Shown: piece after piece, positions 12,255 to 12,770 of the stretch | How positions within the stretch are numbered: the first letter of the stretch is position 1 | Layout: each line of letters begins with the position of its first letter | DNA from: Acidimicrobiales bacterium | GTDB taxonomy: Bacteria > Actinomycetota > Acidimicrobiia > Acidimicrobiales > Iamiaceae | Reading direction: 5' to 3' | Assembly (NCBI GenBank): GCA_020439605.1 | Contig: JAGQSI010000025.1 | Location: 1-12,770 of the forward strand | DNA: 12,770 nt | Notes under the pieces: generated by a model | The model's database searches: none | Seen by the model: only the letters and a program-made list of their open reading frames with translations | Told to the model about the DNA's origin: nothing | Translations under genes and position numbers: made by a program

Positions 12255-12770
12255 GTGACCGACGCCGAAGCGCCCAAGCCAGACGAGACGCCGATCCACA
12301 TCGCACTCGGATTAACGGACTCAGAACTAGCCGACATTGTCGACATTCTCGGACGGGAGCCAAACCGTCTAGAGCTGTCCATGTATTCGGTCATGTGGTC
12401 CGAACATTGTTCCTACAAGTCATCTCGTATCCACCTCAAGCGACTGCCCACCGAGGGCGAAGGTGTTCTTGTTGGTCCCGGCGAGAACGCCGGCGTGATG
12501 GATGTTGGCGATGGGATTGCTGCAGCTATCCGAATCGAGAGCCACAACCATCCGAGCTACATCGAGCCCTATCAGGGCGCAGCAACCGGAGCCGGGGGAA
12601 TCCTGCGGGACATCTTCACCATGGGTGCTCGCCCTATTGCACTGATGGACCCGCTTCGTTTTGGTCCACTCTCTGATGCCCGGAGCCGCTGGGTGGCGGA
12701 AGGTGTTGTGTCCGGTATCTCCGGTTATGGCAACTCGGTTGGTGTGCCCACCGTTGGTGGCGAGGTGGTC
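12255..12770 (+). CDS. purL: FGAM synthase large subunit PurL, 5' part (runs off the window)
   Basis: First 172 codons of the large subunit that converts FGAR, ATP and ammonia to FGAM. It is the small-type PurL, which needs separate PurS and PurQ. The N-terminus shows [20 protein letters not shown] with the conserved SEHCSYK (49-55, His51), [13 protein letters not shown], the RIESHNHPS loop with HNHP at 97-100, and [18 protein letters not shown]. The frame stays open to the last base of the window; the remaining roughly 570 residues of a normal PurL lie beyond it. The GTG at 12255 is chosen because the encoded N-terminus matches the family start and lies behind a TANNNT box. It is separated from its partners purS and purQ by the molybdate locus. 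Confidence 0.95.
   Translation, partial: MTDAEAPKPDETPIHIALGLTDSELADIVDILGREPNRLELSMYSVMWSEHCSYKSSRIHLKRLPTEGEGVLVGPGENAGVMDVGDGIAAAIRIESHNHPSYIEPYQGAATGAGGILRDIFTMGARPIALMDPLRFGPLSDARSRWVAEGVVSGISGYGNSVGVPTVGGEVV

Overview
The window reads as a chromosomal stretch of a moderately high-GC actinobacterium. The best fit is the class Acidimicrobiia, judged from protein style: a malic enzyme with an N-terminal ACT domain, a small HTH-TOBE molybdate protein, B-box-like zinc proteins, GTG starts, and starts lying directly behind a TANNNT box. This placement is inference; there is no rRNA here to confirm it. Gene density is high, with no gene-free stretch longer than about 120 bases, and no tRNA, CRISPR array, insertion sequence or prophage was seen.

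Layout. 37-1467 (+) is an ACT-domain malic enzyme. 1523-4444 (+) is a secreted multidomain protein with a CotH-kinase domain, a lamin-tail domain, beta-sandwich domains and DUF4214-type repeats; its C-terminus continues in another frame to 4673 because of an apparent one-base frameshift near 4367. Next come purine biosynthesis genes on the + strand: purE (4723-5184), purB (about 5708-7150), purC (7197-8093), purS (8151-8411), purQ (8411-9085) and the 5' end of purL (from 12255, running off the window). A small zinc-ribbon/B-box-like gene (5214-5594, -) sits between purE and purB. A molybdate locus is placed between purQ and purL: modC, modB and modA on the - strand with ATGA stop/start overlaps, and a divergent HTH-TOBE gene (11825-12232, +).

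How it works together. PurS, PurQ and PurL form the three-part FGAM synthase. PurE, PurC and PurB act on AIR/CAIR, SAICAR and its cleavage later in the pathway. ModA (lipoprotein), ModB (permease) and ModC (ATPase with TOBE domain) import molybdate, and the divergent HTH-TOBE protein is the obvious candidate regulator or molybdate sensor. The 40-bp modA/regulator gap carries a 12-bp perfect palindrome over the regulator's putative -10 box.

Most of the window is ordinary metabolism. The points worth a second look are the CotH frameshift, the repeated TANNNT-N6/7-start arrangement (leaderless mRNAs), the palindromic candidate operator, the degenerate tandem repeat carrying the purE stop and abutting the zinc gene's stop, and the mod locus splitting purSQ from purL. 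I did not find evidence for a wholly new defence or mobile system.
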